Below, piece after piece: positions 23,285-33,600 of a stretch of DNA of 64,000 nucleotides. A model generated the notes under the pieces. It was not told the DNA's origin. It saw nothing but the letters and a program-made list of their open reading frames with translations, and did not search any database. This DNA comes from Ganaspis brasiliensis (taxonomy: Eukaryota > Arthropoda > Insecta > Hymenoptera > Figitidae): assembly GCA_037103525.1 (NCBI GenBank), contig JAZKLR010000244.1, positions 744,001-808,000 on the forward strand. Reading direction: 5' to 3'. Position 1 is the stretch's first letter; each line of letters begins with the position of its first letter. The position numbers and the translations under genes are program-made.

Positions 23285-24870
23285 AATGACCATGTCCCCC
23301 CCCTAATCTTCTAAACTATTTGACTTAAAATGCTGAAATTTGGTACACATATGTAGATTTACGTGTAGATTACAGGAAAATTATAGAAAACTTTCGTAAA
23401 GACTGTCTTCATAGTGTTTACTAGCCAAAAAGTACGAATTTTTGAAAAAAATTCGAAAAAATGACCATGTGCCCCCCCTAATCTTCGAAACTACTTGACC
23501 TAGGATGCTGAAATTTGGTACACATATGTAGATTTACGTGTAGATTACAGGAAAATTATAGAAAACTTTCGTAAAGACTGTCTTCATAGTGTTTACTAGC
23601 CAAAAAGTACGAATTTTTGAAAAAAATTCGAAAAAATGACCATGTGCCCCCCCTAATCTTCGAAACTACTTGACCTAGGATGCTGAAATTTGGTACACAT
23701 ATGTAGATTTACGTGTAGATTACAGGAAAATTATACAGAACTTTCGTAAAGACTGTCTTCATAGTGTTTACTAGCCAAAAAGTACGAATTTTTGAAAAAA
23801 ATTCGAAAAAATGACCATGTCCCCCCCCCTAATCTTCCAAACTACTTGACCTAGGATGCTGAAATTTGGTACACATATGTAGATTTACGTGTAGATTACA
23901 GGAAAATTATAGAAAACTTTCGTAAAGACTGTCTTCATAGTGTTTACTAGCCAAAAAGTACGATTTTTTGAAAAAAATTCAAAAAAATGACCATGTCCCC
24001 CCCCCTAATCTTCTAAACTATTTGACTTAGGATGCTGAAATTTGGTACACATATGTAGATTTACTTGTAGATTACAGGAAAATTATAGAGAACTTTCGTA
24101 AAGACTGTCTTCATAGTCTTTACTAGCCAAAAAGTACGAATTTTTGAAAAAAATTCGAAAAAATGACCATGTCCCCCCCCCTAATCTTCCAAACTACTTG
24201 ACCTAGGATGCTGAAATTTGGTACACATATGTAGATTTACGTGTAGATTACAGGAAAATTATAGAAAACTTTCGTAAAGACTGTCTTCATAGTGTTTACT
24301 AGCCAAAAAGTACGAATTTTTGAAAAAAATTCGAAAAAATGACCATGTGCCCCCCCTAATCTTCGAAACTACTTGACCTAGGATGCTGAAATTTGGTACA
24401 CATATGTAGATTTACGTGTAGATTACAGGAAAATTATAGAAAACTTTCGTAAAGACTGTCTTCATAGTGTTTACTAGCCAAAAAGTACGAATTTTTGAAA
24501 AAAATTCGAAAAAATGACCATGTGCCCCCCCTAATCTTCGAAACTACTTGACCTAGGATGCTGAAATTTGGTACACATATGTAGATTTACTTGTAGATTA
24601 CAGGAAAATTATAGAGAACTTTCGTAAAGACTGTCTTCATAGTCTTTACTAACCAAAAAAAAACGATTTTTTGAAAAAAAATCTTCCAAATCTTCCCCTA
24701 ATCTTCCAAACTATTTGACCTAGGATGCTGAAATTTGATACACATATGTAGATTTACGTGTAGATCACAGGAAATCATAGAGAACTTTTGTAAAGGCGGT
24801 TTTCACAATGTTTACTAGCCAAAACCTACGATTTTTTTAAAGAAAATTCGAAAAAATGACCAAGCCCCCC
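23285..24870. repeat. Tandem array, about nine copies of a 175-176 bp unit
   Basis: The unit starts ATGACCATGT plus a C-run, then CTACTTGACCTAGGATGC, TTTGGTACACATATGTAGAT and ACTGTCTTCATAGTG. Unit starts fall at 23285, 23461, 23636, 23811, 23987, 24163, 24339 and 24514; a ninth, degenerate unit begins near 24690. The steps of 175-176 bp and near identity of the middle units indicate recent amplification. Single diverged units of the same family occur at 1-339 and 49436-49632. Confidence 0.93.
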
Positions 24871-24905
24871 CCCCCCTTTTAAATCGTTTGTAGTATTTGA
24901 CTTGG

Positions 24906-25724
24906 GATCCCGGGAACAAGGGTTTATATGTAATCAGATATATTTCAGATATCATCAGATATATTGTAGATATAATCAGATATATTTCAGATCTAATGGT
25001 ATATGATTTGATCTATTCAGATATAATCAGATATAATCAGTTATTTAAACATATATCTGCTTATATATATTTAGATATAATCAGATCTAACTAGATATAT
25101 TTAGATATAATCAGATCTGATATTATATCTGTTTATATCTAGATAGATATCGCCTGATGTGAGGTCATATCTAACTAGATATATTTTAACATAGTCAAAT
25201 CTGATATTATACCTTTCTATATCTAATTAGATATTGTCAGATATGAAGTCAGATATAATCATTTTGTTAACAGATTTAATCATACATAATATCAGATCAA
25301 ACTATATCTAATAAAAAAATAATTTATTTATAATATATATAAATAATATAGTTTGGACTTTTTCAAATTTCAAAAATTTTTATTTTTTTATTAGATATAG
25401 TTTGATCTGATATTATGTATGATTAAATCTGTTAACAAAATGATTATATCTGACTTCATATCTGACAATATCTAATTAGATATAGAAAGGTATAATATCA
25501 GATTTGACTATGTTAAAATATATCTAGTTAGATATGACCTCACATCAGGCGATATCTATCTAGATATAAACAGATATAATATCAGATCTGATTATATCTA
25601 AATATATATAAGCAGATATATGTTTAAATAACTGATTATATCTGATTATATCTGAATAGATCAAATCATATATCATTAGATCTGAAATATATCTGATTAT
25701 ATCTAAACCCTTTTTCCCGGGGAT
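24906..25724. mobile_element. Near-perfect 0.8-kb palindrome made of AGATATAATC words
   Basis: Left arm (24906-25318) and right arm (25382-25724) are inverse copies with very few substitutions, separated by an AT-rich spacer of about 60 bp. Ends are GATCCCGGGAACAAGGGTTT and AAACCCTTTTTCCCGGGGAT. The main differences are an extra block of about 43 bp and one of about 30 bp in the left arm. Young foldback MITE, inserted just after the tandem array. Confidence 0.85.
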
Positions 25725-26789
25725 ATAATCTACTTTTTATTTTATTAGTAATTTGCCGATTTCATTGAAATTAAATAAAAAATTCAATATAGTGCATTAA
25801 AATTTTGTTATTTGTTATAAGTTTTAAAATAATTTTAACTATATTAGTATATAAAGTTATAGAAAAATGACTTTGTTATTTGAAATATATATACAATTGC
25901 TATTGCATTTCAATCTCTATTTCATATAGTTAAAAAAATTATAGAGGTACGGAACCCTTCGACTTGGTACGAGTATAACTCGTACTTGCCCGATTTTTTT
26001 TAATTATAAAGGGATTCATTTGGATTTAATAAATCTGTATTGCGGGTATTCTAAAATATTCGTTTTACTTTTTTCTATTTTTATTAGAAAGGGATTTACT
26101 TGGATTCAATTAATCTTAACTGTGGATATTACAAAATAATTTTTTTTTTAATTATAAAGGGATTCATTTGGATTTAATAAATCTGTACTGCGGGTATTCT
26201 AAAATATTCGTTTTACTTTTCTTTTATTTTCATTATAAAGGGATTTACTTGGATTCAATTAATCTTCACTGTGGATTTTACAAAATAATAACTTTATTTT
26301 TCTTATTATAAACGCATTCATTTTGATTGAAAAATATTTAGAAACGTATATTAATAAGGATTGATTTTCGAGTAAAAGTAGATGCTATCGCCGGACAAAA
26401 AAGGTATTCAAAAGTATTAACAAATTTTAATACTTTTCAATTCCTCTCTTATTACTGGGACTTTTAGAAAATAATTGTAAGTTTTTAGAAATTCAAAAAG
26501 CCCGCTCATTAAAAAAGTGTCAAGTTTTGAAACTGCTTTTTCGACTTGAGTAAATTTCGGAAAAATCCATTCCTTGCATAGGCCCCCACCAGCGTCTGCC
26601 TATGGCCCCATGTTTGGTAAATCCGGGCCTGATAAACAGATAGCAATTATGACCTAAATTACCAATATATTTAAACTAAGAGTCAATATATTTAAGATAA
26701 ATATATAGGTGCTTGTATTATACATTTTAGATGTTTGTCCTTATTTTAAAGATCTATTTTTCTCAGTGTCATTTTTTTTTGTTTCCTTA

Positions 26790-27190
26790 TAGAAGAAGCT
26801 TTGTGATCGTGAAAGTTTTCGATTTTTCAAAAATAGTCTGAAATTGACTCAGTTTCATCTGAAAATAAAAAATTTCCATTCTTAAACAAATGTTTAAATG
26901 TGTGTGTGTGTGTGTGGGGGGGGGGGCCTGGTAAAATTTCTTTTTCCAGGTTATCTCGAGAACGCTTCAACTGATTTCAATAAAATTTGAATAGCATATT
27001 AAGCTCATAAATATATAAGTTTAGACTCAGGGACTTTGGAAAATAAGTAATCAAATATTTTAAGTACCTTCTTCAAAAAAATTGGAATTTTTTTTTGCAT
27101 TATTTTAATCTGTGTCTCTCTCTATGAGGAAGCAAAATATGTAATTTGCTTACATAGAAGCAAAGTGTTCATGAAATGAACATAATTTTT
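26790..27190. repeat. Interspersed repeat R, copy 2
   Basis: Shares TTTGTGATCGTGAAAGTTTT, AAAATAGTCTGAAATTGACT, a GT run with nine G (26895-26927) and TTATCTCGAGAACGCTTCAA with the copies at 14800 and 59160. Confidence 0.65.
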
Positions 27191-27490
27191 ACCTAGATTT
27201 TTCTTTTTAAAATATTATTATCCAATAACAAATATTCTGAAGAAGATGAAGCTTAAATATAAGTACACTTTTTTTGTTTTAGAATAAAGATATAAAAGGT
27301 ATTTAACTAAATATGGTATAACATGCTTTCAAAAATGATAGGCATGTATTGAGTTTCATAAATAACTCTTATGTTAATAGAATTTCTCAACTTTTTACAA
27401 TCTGCTGCTTGCAATAAAATGTTATTTGATTTTGAACTAATCATTCGATTTTCAGTTTTCTCGTTCCCCAACACTGGTTTGCTCGAATAG

Positions 27491-27530
27491 TATAAAAGTC
27501 AGATCCTTCAGAATGAACAGCATCATTTGC
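27491..27530 (+). promoter_or_regulatory. Core promoter of cuticle gene 2
   Basis: TATAAAAG at 27491-27498; the A of TCATTTGC at 27525 is 34 bp from the first T. The start codon is 35 bp further. Confidence 0.8.
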
Positions 27531-27559
27531 TAGTTGCATTTAGAACATTCTACACCATA

Positions 27560-28319
27560 ATGGCTTTCAAGGTAAGTGTAAAAAATTTATGTAATGTATT
27601 ACTAATGGAGAAATTCATGTTTAAATAATTTTTTTTATTTTCAAGTATTATAAGATACTTTTTTCATTTGAGAATAAAAATTGTTTGTTTACAAATATGG
27701 GATTATTTATATGAAAATATGTTTAATCGTAGTATTTAGAGTGGGGATTTTTATTTACATAACATTATTTTGTGCAAGATGCTAAATAAATAAAGTCTCG
27801 AAAAAACTGAAATGACATAATTACTTAGAACTGATTACATTATATTTAAATTTTTAGTTTGTCGTTTTCGTCGCCTTTGTGGCTGCTGCGAATGCTGGAA
27901 TCATCCCTCATGCAGTCCATACAGTCCATGCTACCCCAGTTGTGAAAACCATCGTTGCTGCTGCCCCAGTGGCTCATTCTTCCGCTACAGTTATAAGAGA
28001 AGACCATTCTGTTCCCGTTGTCTATTCTGCACCAGTTGTTAAAACTGTTGTTTCTGCCGCACCAGTAGCTCACTCTTCTGCGACAGTTATTAGGAAAGAT
28101 CATTCTGTGCCCATTGTTCACTCAGCACCAGTTGTTGTAGCTGCTCCCGTTGTCTACGCAGCACCAGCTGTTGTCAAGACTGTTGTTCCTGCCGAAACAA
28201 CCATCTCTAAATACTCAACATCTGTTGACTATTCTGCTCCAGTTGCCCACACTGTAGCTGAATACCCTGCTCCAGCATACGTTAAAGTCGCTGCTCCAGT
28301 TGCCGCTGGATGGGCTTGA
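27560..28319 (+). CDS. Ala/Val-rich cuticular protein with AHSSATVI repeats, two exons
   Basis: Predicted 157-residue secreted cuticle protein. Exon 1 (27560-27571) encodes Met-Ala-Phe-Lys and stops at GTAAGT; the intron is 286 bp; exon 2 (27858-28319) follows TTTTTAG. The signal peptide is FVVFVAFVAAANAG. The body carries two copies of a unit with VKT(I/V)V, AAPVAHSSATVIR and DHSVP, then PVVYAAPAVVKTVVPAE, an ISKYSTSVDYSAPVAH segment and a C-terminal AAGWA. The SKYST-VDYSAPVA-GWA tail is shared with the RR-2 protein at 39152, although no chitin-binding domain is present here. AATAAA at 28370. Probably a matrix component of chitin-bearing cuticle; function is inferred from composition and family resemblance. 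Confidence 0.88.
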
Positions 28320-28375
28320 AGAGAAAAATGAAAATATCTAGAACTGAATTATTGTATACCTACTGTATTAATAAA

Positions 28376-29645
28376 GTGGCTAATATCGATCACTACCGAG
28401 TTAGATAACATTTTTACGTTTTAACCGCACGATGACTTTCTTCAGAAGCATTAAAAGAATAATAACATTTTTTCAAAAACTGTTAATGCTCTTTTAAAGT
28501 TTTTAAGGATGAAAAATAGTTGAATGAAATCATGTAAATAATAAGTTTATTAAATTACTTTCTCTTTAAAATTGAGAAATTTCTGCATTAAAAAAATAGA
28601 ATACTAATTGGACTTGACTCGAAGTGATTGATATTATCAACTTTATTATTATTAAAATACCGCTCAGTGATATTTTCAAATAACATAATGTACATTGTTG
28701 CCATAATAAATGTTTAGAAAATATTTCATGCATAGTTATGTCTTATTATTTTTACAGTTTTGAAACATTTAATTGATAATTGTAAACAAGCAAAAAGATT
28801 TTCTTTTTCATATAATAAAAAGCAATACAGAAGAAATAAAGGAAATTTAAAATTCGTATATTGACCCTTATAAAAAAGAAGTGCTTAATTAAGAACTGCT
28901 TTTTTGCCAAACATTATTGCAAATTTTTACACGTTTATTCGCACTAAGTATCTGGGTTAAAATAAAAAAAAAACTTAAAATCTTGTCCCAAATAAATAAG
29001 ACTTTATTTTTTAAAAATTAATAATTTTAATTATTAACGTCTTAAAGAGCATGATTTTTTCTATCACACTGAGAGAAAAATTGTATTATTATACAGAGAC
29101 ATATGGCGGTTCCCTCTAAAACGATTATCTGGAAAGTTCGATAGGTAGAATTTCTTAAGGCTGAATGTTTCTTTAAGTGAATGTTTGTTTTCTCGGATCA
29201 ATATTTGTAATAACTCGTATGTAGACGAAAAGTTGTAGGATAGAATTATCAATTTTAAAAATGTTTCTTAACATTATATAATTTGTAAGTAATAGAAGTT
29301 GTAGTTAACTAATTTTTCGAAAGTACGAATAATAGTTTTTAATATGCATTTTTCCCATCCGAAAGATTACTTGGAAAACTTAGAAATTACTTGGACGTTT
29401 TAAAAATTTATTTTAATAATCAGAAGGTAAAGTTCAATACTAATTGAATAATATTGACTCCATAACTCGACGTGATTATATTTTACTCCTGTCAAGCAGA
29501 CGGTAAAGAAAACAGAAATCCCTGTGTTAAAAATTAACACAAATTTTGAGTGGACCGTTTGGAACATGTGATTTATGTTAAATTTAACACAAAATTTTTA
29601 ACTGTGTAGAAAGTTAGAGGGTGTGCCAGAAAGGACATACATATA
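28376..29645. other. AT-rich intergenic region
   Basis: No exon, promoter or terminal repeats identified between the poly(A) signal of cuticle gene 2 and the element at 29646. Confidence 0.5.
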
Positions 29646-30356
29646 TAGGGGAGACCAGGGCTAAAAGTTAAATTTTCAAAAAATATTTTGTTTGAGACAC
29701 TAAATTTCCAATTAAATATGTATAAACTCATGTACGTTGTAGATAAATCTATTCTCAACAAAATTTTATAATATAGTTCGTGATGTTTTCACAAAAAATG
29801 CATGTTTTGTTCGTTTTCCCAAACTTAAATTTTTTTAACTTTTAGCCCCAGGGCGGGACTAAATGTTAAAAGATCTTTCTAACCTACTGAAACTATTTCT
29901 TTATTCTTCTTAAGAAACAGATAAGTTAAAGGATATGTAAAGGATATGTTTTATTTTCTTGTGGCTTTTTCGCTGCAGAATTTGCTTCCATTCATTTTTT
30001 ATTTGTCGGATAATAAAGGTAATTTGTTGAATACAAAATCTGACCGAAACACACAAAAGAAAGTGGAAAAAAGGGGAAAAACCCATTTAACATTTAGCAC
30101 CACAATATGTTTTTGGTTTCTACATCAACCACACAAAATATGACTACAAATACACAAAAATAATTTCAGATTCGTGTTCACCACACCCAACCAAAGAAAA
30201 TAATGATTTTTCTTAGAAAATGTCAAAAAACGTAATCAAAAGTTGAAACTTTCGGCATCGTGAAAATTTACGACGCAATGCTCAAAACAAACTTCATGGA
30301 ATAAACGTGTCAAATCTGAAATTTGGCAATTTAATATTTAGCCCCGGTCTCCCCTA
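29646..30356. mobile_element. MITE with TAGGGGAGACCGGGGCTAAA ends
   Basis: Left end TAGGGGAGACCAGGGCTAAA and inverse right end TAGGGGAGACCGGGGCTAAA. An internal TTTTAGCCCCAGGGCGGGAC lies at about 29840. It is 711 bp with no convincing ORF. Its TAGGGGA start is shared with 10544-11622, and a matching fragment (GGGCACTTTTAACCCC..CCCCTA) lies at about 55635-55670. Confidence 0.75.
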
Positions 30357-30553
30357 CTGCACTGAAAAAAATATTTCCGGGGAACTGCGATAATTATGGG
30401 CAGATGAGCAATATTTTATTGCTGATTTGGGAACTGTTATACAGTTTTGTGTTTTATCAATACAACTGTGTGATGGAGCACTTGATATTTGTGAAACCGC
30501 GAGTGACATTGTAAGGTAAGGTAAAATCAACAGTAGCGCCAATACTGACGTAC

Positions 30554-31277
30554 ATTTGAAGAAAGTCACTATCTGCATTTTTTTCGAAAAATGAGTTTTT
30601 TATGTCGTTGGATTCGCAATAAAAAAATAAATTTATCTGTGCAATCCGCGATTAAAAATATTAATTAGTTTCGAAGATAATTAAACCCTAATTGGCCTAT
30701 CTACAGCGATTTTGGTGAAATACATTTGAAGAAAGTCACTATCTGCAGAACGGCGGGCCTATCCAACAGGGAAAAATGTAAAGTGGGTGTCAGACGGTAT
30801 ACAAATACATTTTTCTGGGCCTATGTACATAGAACTAAATGTAAATTCGCTAGAAATGACCGAAGGAAGAAAACCTATGTAGATAGTGACTTTCTTCGAA
30901 TGTATTTGAACCCAGTTGAAGTCTAAAATTAGGTCCTATCCAACAAATCCACACAGCGGTTGTTGGATAGTGACTTTCTTCAAATGCATCTCAGCGCTTT
31001 CACGACTCGGGAGCGAGGTCCTATGTACATAGGACCCGACCAAATGTATTTCGAGTAATTTTACGCATGCAAAATGGGCCTATCTGCAGTTTTGCATATA
31101 AACAATTAAAATTTATAATTTTTTTTTTGCACTAATCGATAGATCGAGTCCATTTTACTAAGAAATGATAGTTGTCTTTTCAAAAAGTATTATATATTAA
31201 AGGATTCTCATGCAAACGCGTTTCCTTAAATATATCCGTTCGACTTCAAATGCAGATAGTGACTTTCTTCAAATGTA
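30554..31277. mobile_element. Element with five copies of GAAGAAAGTCACTATCTGCA
   Basis: The motif ATTTGAAGAAAGTCACTATC lies at 30554 and 30724 (+) and, inverted, at 30879-30905, 30964-30986 and 31251-31277. The outermost pair forms inverted ends (TACATTTGAAG..CTTCAAATGTA). Related words (CCTATCTACAG, CCTATGTACATAG) occur between. Several spaced copies of one motif in both orientations look like subterminal transposase-binding sites. No ORF. Confidence 0.65.
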
Positions 31278-31426
31278 CGGCAGAATACATTATGAAAAAT
31301 TCATACGTATAGTTGTCAAAACTTCTATATAACCTATCAACCATAGTCAAATGTCTAATCTGATCACAGTATTTTTTTCATTGTGTAAAAGCAGGTATCT
31401 TACACGTGACTTACAGGCAAACCTCT

Positions 31427-31463
31427 ATATCGTCACCTTGACATGCAAACCTCGTAACTCCAT
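31427..31463 (+). repeat. Left half of an inverted repeat enclosing the LTR element
   Basis: ATCGTCACCTTGACATGCAA and following bases match the inverse of 38269-38306 (TTTGCATGTTAAGGTGACGA) over about 37 bp. The LTR retrotransposon appears to have inserted inside an older foldback element with these ends. Confidence 0.65.
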
Positions 31464-31505
31464 TTGACGCAACTTTACAGAAGAGCAAGAAAACTGTTGA
31501 CACGC

Positions 31506-31713
31506 TGTGAGAAACGTCTCGAGCCATTCACGACCGAGCTGGCAAGCCGACACGAGAATCGGAGAGAAAAGCGCGCGAGAATCTTTCCTGACGAAAAAAA
31601 TCAACCGGCCGGGAATACACGCATCAAGCGACGAAAATTTACTAAGTCCCAAAAAGCTGGGTATAGACTATAAACGAGGTGAATCGTTCTGCCCCCAGTT
31701 TTCGCTATTGTCC
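31506..31713 (+). repeat. 5' LTR, 3' part deleted
   Basis: Starts TGTGAGAAACG and matches the right LTR at 207 of 208 positions (A at CACGCATCAAG against G). A TATAAA lies 163 bp in (31669). After GCTATTGTCC the copies diverge except for TCGCGG, and coding sequence of gag follows at once. Confidence 0.85.
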
Positions 31714-32764
31714 CCTCGCGGTAACCGACAAAATTTAGACGGGCCTGAATTTGATCACGGTAGATTAGGAGCGCGTCGCAGACTCCTCCACGACGATGTA
31801 CAAATTTTTGACAATTTAAACCCGAATCCGTTGGCAAATTCTACCGCTCGTGAACGTCGTGAGGAACGCGAGAATCACGAATCACCGGCCGAACAAATAA
31901 GAAAATGGAATTTGACTTACGACGGAGTTAAAGATCCGATCGAATTTCTCGAACGTGTTGAGGAATTATCACTGACTTACGGAATGACTTTGAATAATTT
32001 AATTCCTTTCGTTCCGATGTTGTTACGAGAAAAGGCGCTGCTGTGGTACCATAATAAAAAAAAAAGATTGGCCCGCGTGGGACGAGTTCGCAGAAGATAT
32101 AAAAGATTATTTTCTCCCAGTTGACGTGGACCGTCAACTGGAGGAAAGCATCCGTAATAGAACACAGGGTATCGCTGAAAACGCGAGAGATTATGTAACG
32201 GCTTTGCAAACTCTCATGCGTCGATACGGCCGTATGAGCGAGCAGAGCAAATTAGACCGTTTGTATTACAATTTATGTCCGGAATATCGACGTTATATCC
32301 GGAAACGCGAAATAGAAAGTGTTACTGAATTAGTAAAATTAGCTAACGAATACGAGATGTTAGTAATTCAGGAAAAATCGTATAAACCGCCCCTACCTAG
32401 TTTATCGAACGTTAATAAAGATACGAGACCGCGTGACACGCGACGAACGAATTTAGCTGTTATGAGCAATAAAATTAACGAACCCTACTCGCCAAATGAC
32501 TGCTGCTGGCGTTGTGGCCAACGGGGCCACAGGCGTGGCAGCTGTCACAACGAAGAAAGGACGTTTTGCTCATGGTGCGGGCTAAAAGATTGTAAATGCA
32601 CGGGCGCGGAAAACTTCAGAAGGGCCGCCCGAGAAAAGCAGTTCCCGGTCCGGCCCAACACACGAAACAACGAAACGAATTACGATCGCGAGAATACCCG
32701 ACAAATAGAAGCGGTCGCGAGTACCAGCCAAACGACGGGAGAATCTACGAACCCATTCGCATAG
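31714..32764 (+). pseudogene. gag: gag of the LTR retrotransposon (frameshifted)
   Basis: Frame 1 (to about 32060) holds the capsid N-terminal part with KWNLTYDG and FLERVEEL motifs; an A-run near 32055-32065 shifts reading to frame 2, which continues to 32764. The nucleocapsid region carries a zinc knuckle CWRCGQRGHRRGSC (CX2CX4HX4C) and a second Cys-rich stretch CSWCGLKDCKC. gag packages element RNA. Its N-terminus is missing because of the deletion that also took the leader. The gag stop at 32764 overlaps the pol frame, consistent with a -1 frameshift for pol expression. Confidence 0.8.
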
Positions 32765-33600
32765 GCGAATATGAGGTAAAAGCGCTCATTGATACTGGAG
32801 CAAGCAGCTCCTACAAGAGCGAACGCGTTTGGCAATATATACGCGGTCGAAAAAGCGTAGAATTAGCACCTACAAATATAGAAGCAAGATTAGCCGACGG
32901 ACGAACTACGAAAATCCTCGGAATTGTTGACGCGAATTTAACTTTTAAAGGAAAAACATTCGAGGTCGCGTTGCGAGTATTACCGCACTTAGACGTAGAT
33001 TTAGTGTTTGGAATGGACATTATTCGATCCTCAAATTATCGGTTTGACACAGCAAATTTTATCGCGGCAATGAGCGATAAAAATTTGCAAAACATGACCC
33101 TCGCCATGGCTTCTGAAATCATTAAGACCGATTTAAAAATGTTTAATGATATTAAAGAGCCTACGACCTACGGAGAACATAAAATTAAATTACTAAATTC
33201 GAAACCGATTAATTTTACGTATGCTCCAAGAAATCCAGCCATGCAGAAAATTATTGACGACGAAGTCGATAAAATGCTGGCTGAAGGGGTTATAGAACCG
33301 TCGTCCAGTCCCTGGAGTTCACCCATCGTTTTAGCTCGAAAAAAAGATCGTAGTTACCGTTTCTGTATCGACTTCAGGAAGATAAACGCCGTGACGGAAA
33401 GGGACGCGTATCCGGTCCCCCGAATTAATTTTATTTTGGATAAATTACGCGATTCAAATTATTTTTCTAAAATCGATTTAAAAAATGGGTTTTGGAACAT
33501 CCCTTTAGCGAATGAAAGCAGGCCAATAACCGCTTTTAGCGTTTCGGGACGCGGGCATTTTCAATTTAAGGTTATGCAGCCACTATGCAACGAACTATAG
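32596..33600 (+). pseudogene. pol: pol part 1: protease and N-terminal RT
   Basis: Protease motif ALIDTGASSS at about 32782-32811 and a flap-like LVFGMDII further on. The RT begins with DKMLAEGVIEPSSSPWSSP, then RFCIDFRKIN and YFSKIDLKNGFW (first catalytic Asp). The frame ends at 33600 just after FQFKVM. The stretch that in gypsy-type RTs joins this to the rest is shortened, and reading resumes in another frame at 33585. Protease would cut the polyprotein; RT copies RNA to DNA. Confidence 0.85.

Larger units (their letters stand above)
23061..25999. mobile_element. GGGTTCCGT-family element nested in the hAT-like element
   Basis: Starts TTTTTAGGGTTCCGTACC with a hairpin to ACGGAACCCT, and ends GGTACGGAACCC..ACTCGTACTTGCCCG. 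In between are a leader unit, a roughly 175-bp tandem array and a large palindrome. The sequence on both sides belongs to the same internal repeat of the surrounding hAT-like element. From memory, dispersed insect repeats with GGGTTCCGTA heads and ACTCGxACTTGGC tails exist, but I cannot check identity. Confidence 0.65.
22166..26631. mobile_element. hAT-like 4.47-kb non-autonomous element with perfect 8-bp target duplication
   Basis: Starts CAGGGCCGCATTTATATG and ends, read inversely, CAGGCCCGGATTTACC. Both ends carry a CCTAGGGGCCCCCACC-like subterminal block. Direct 8-mers ATAAACAG at 22158-22165 and 26632-26639 are identical, the hallmark of hAT insertion. The interior holds repeats of ATTATAAAGGGATTCATTTG, inverted at 22440-22600 and direct at 22855-23060 and 26000-26345, and a nested 2.9-kb element (23061-25999). 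No transposase frame is visible. Confidence 0.88.

Noticed and set aside
23285..24870. CRISPR array
   Set aside because: The units are contiguous 175-bp tandem copies without short repeats and unique spacers, in insect DNA.
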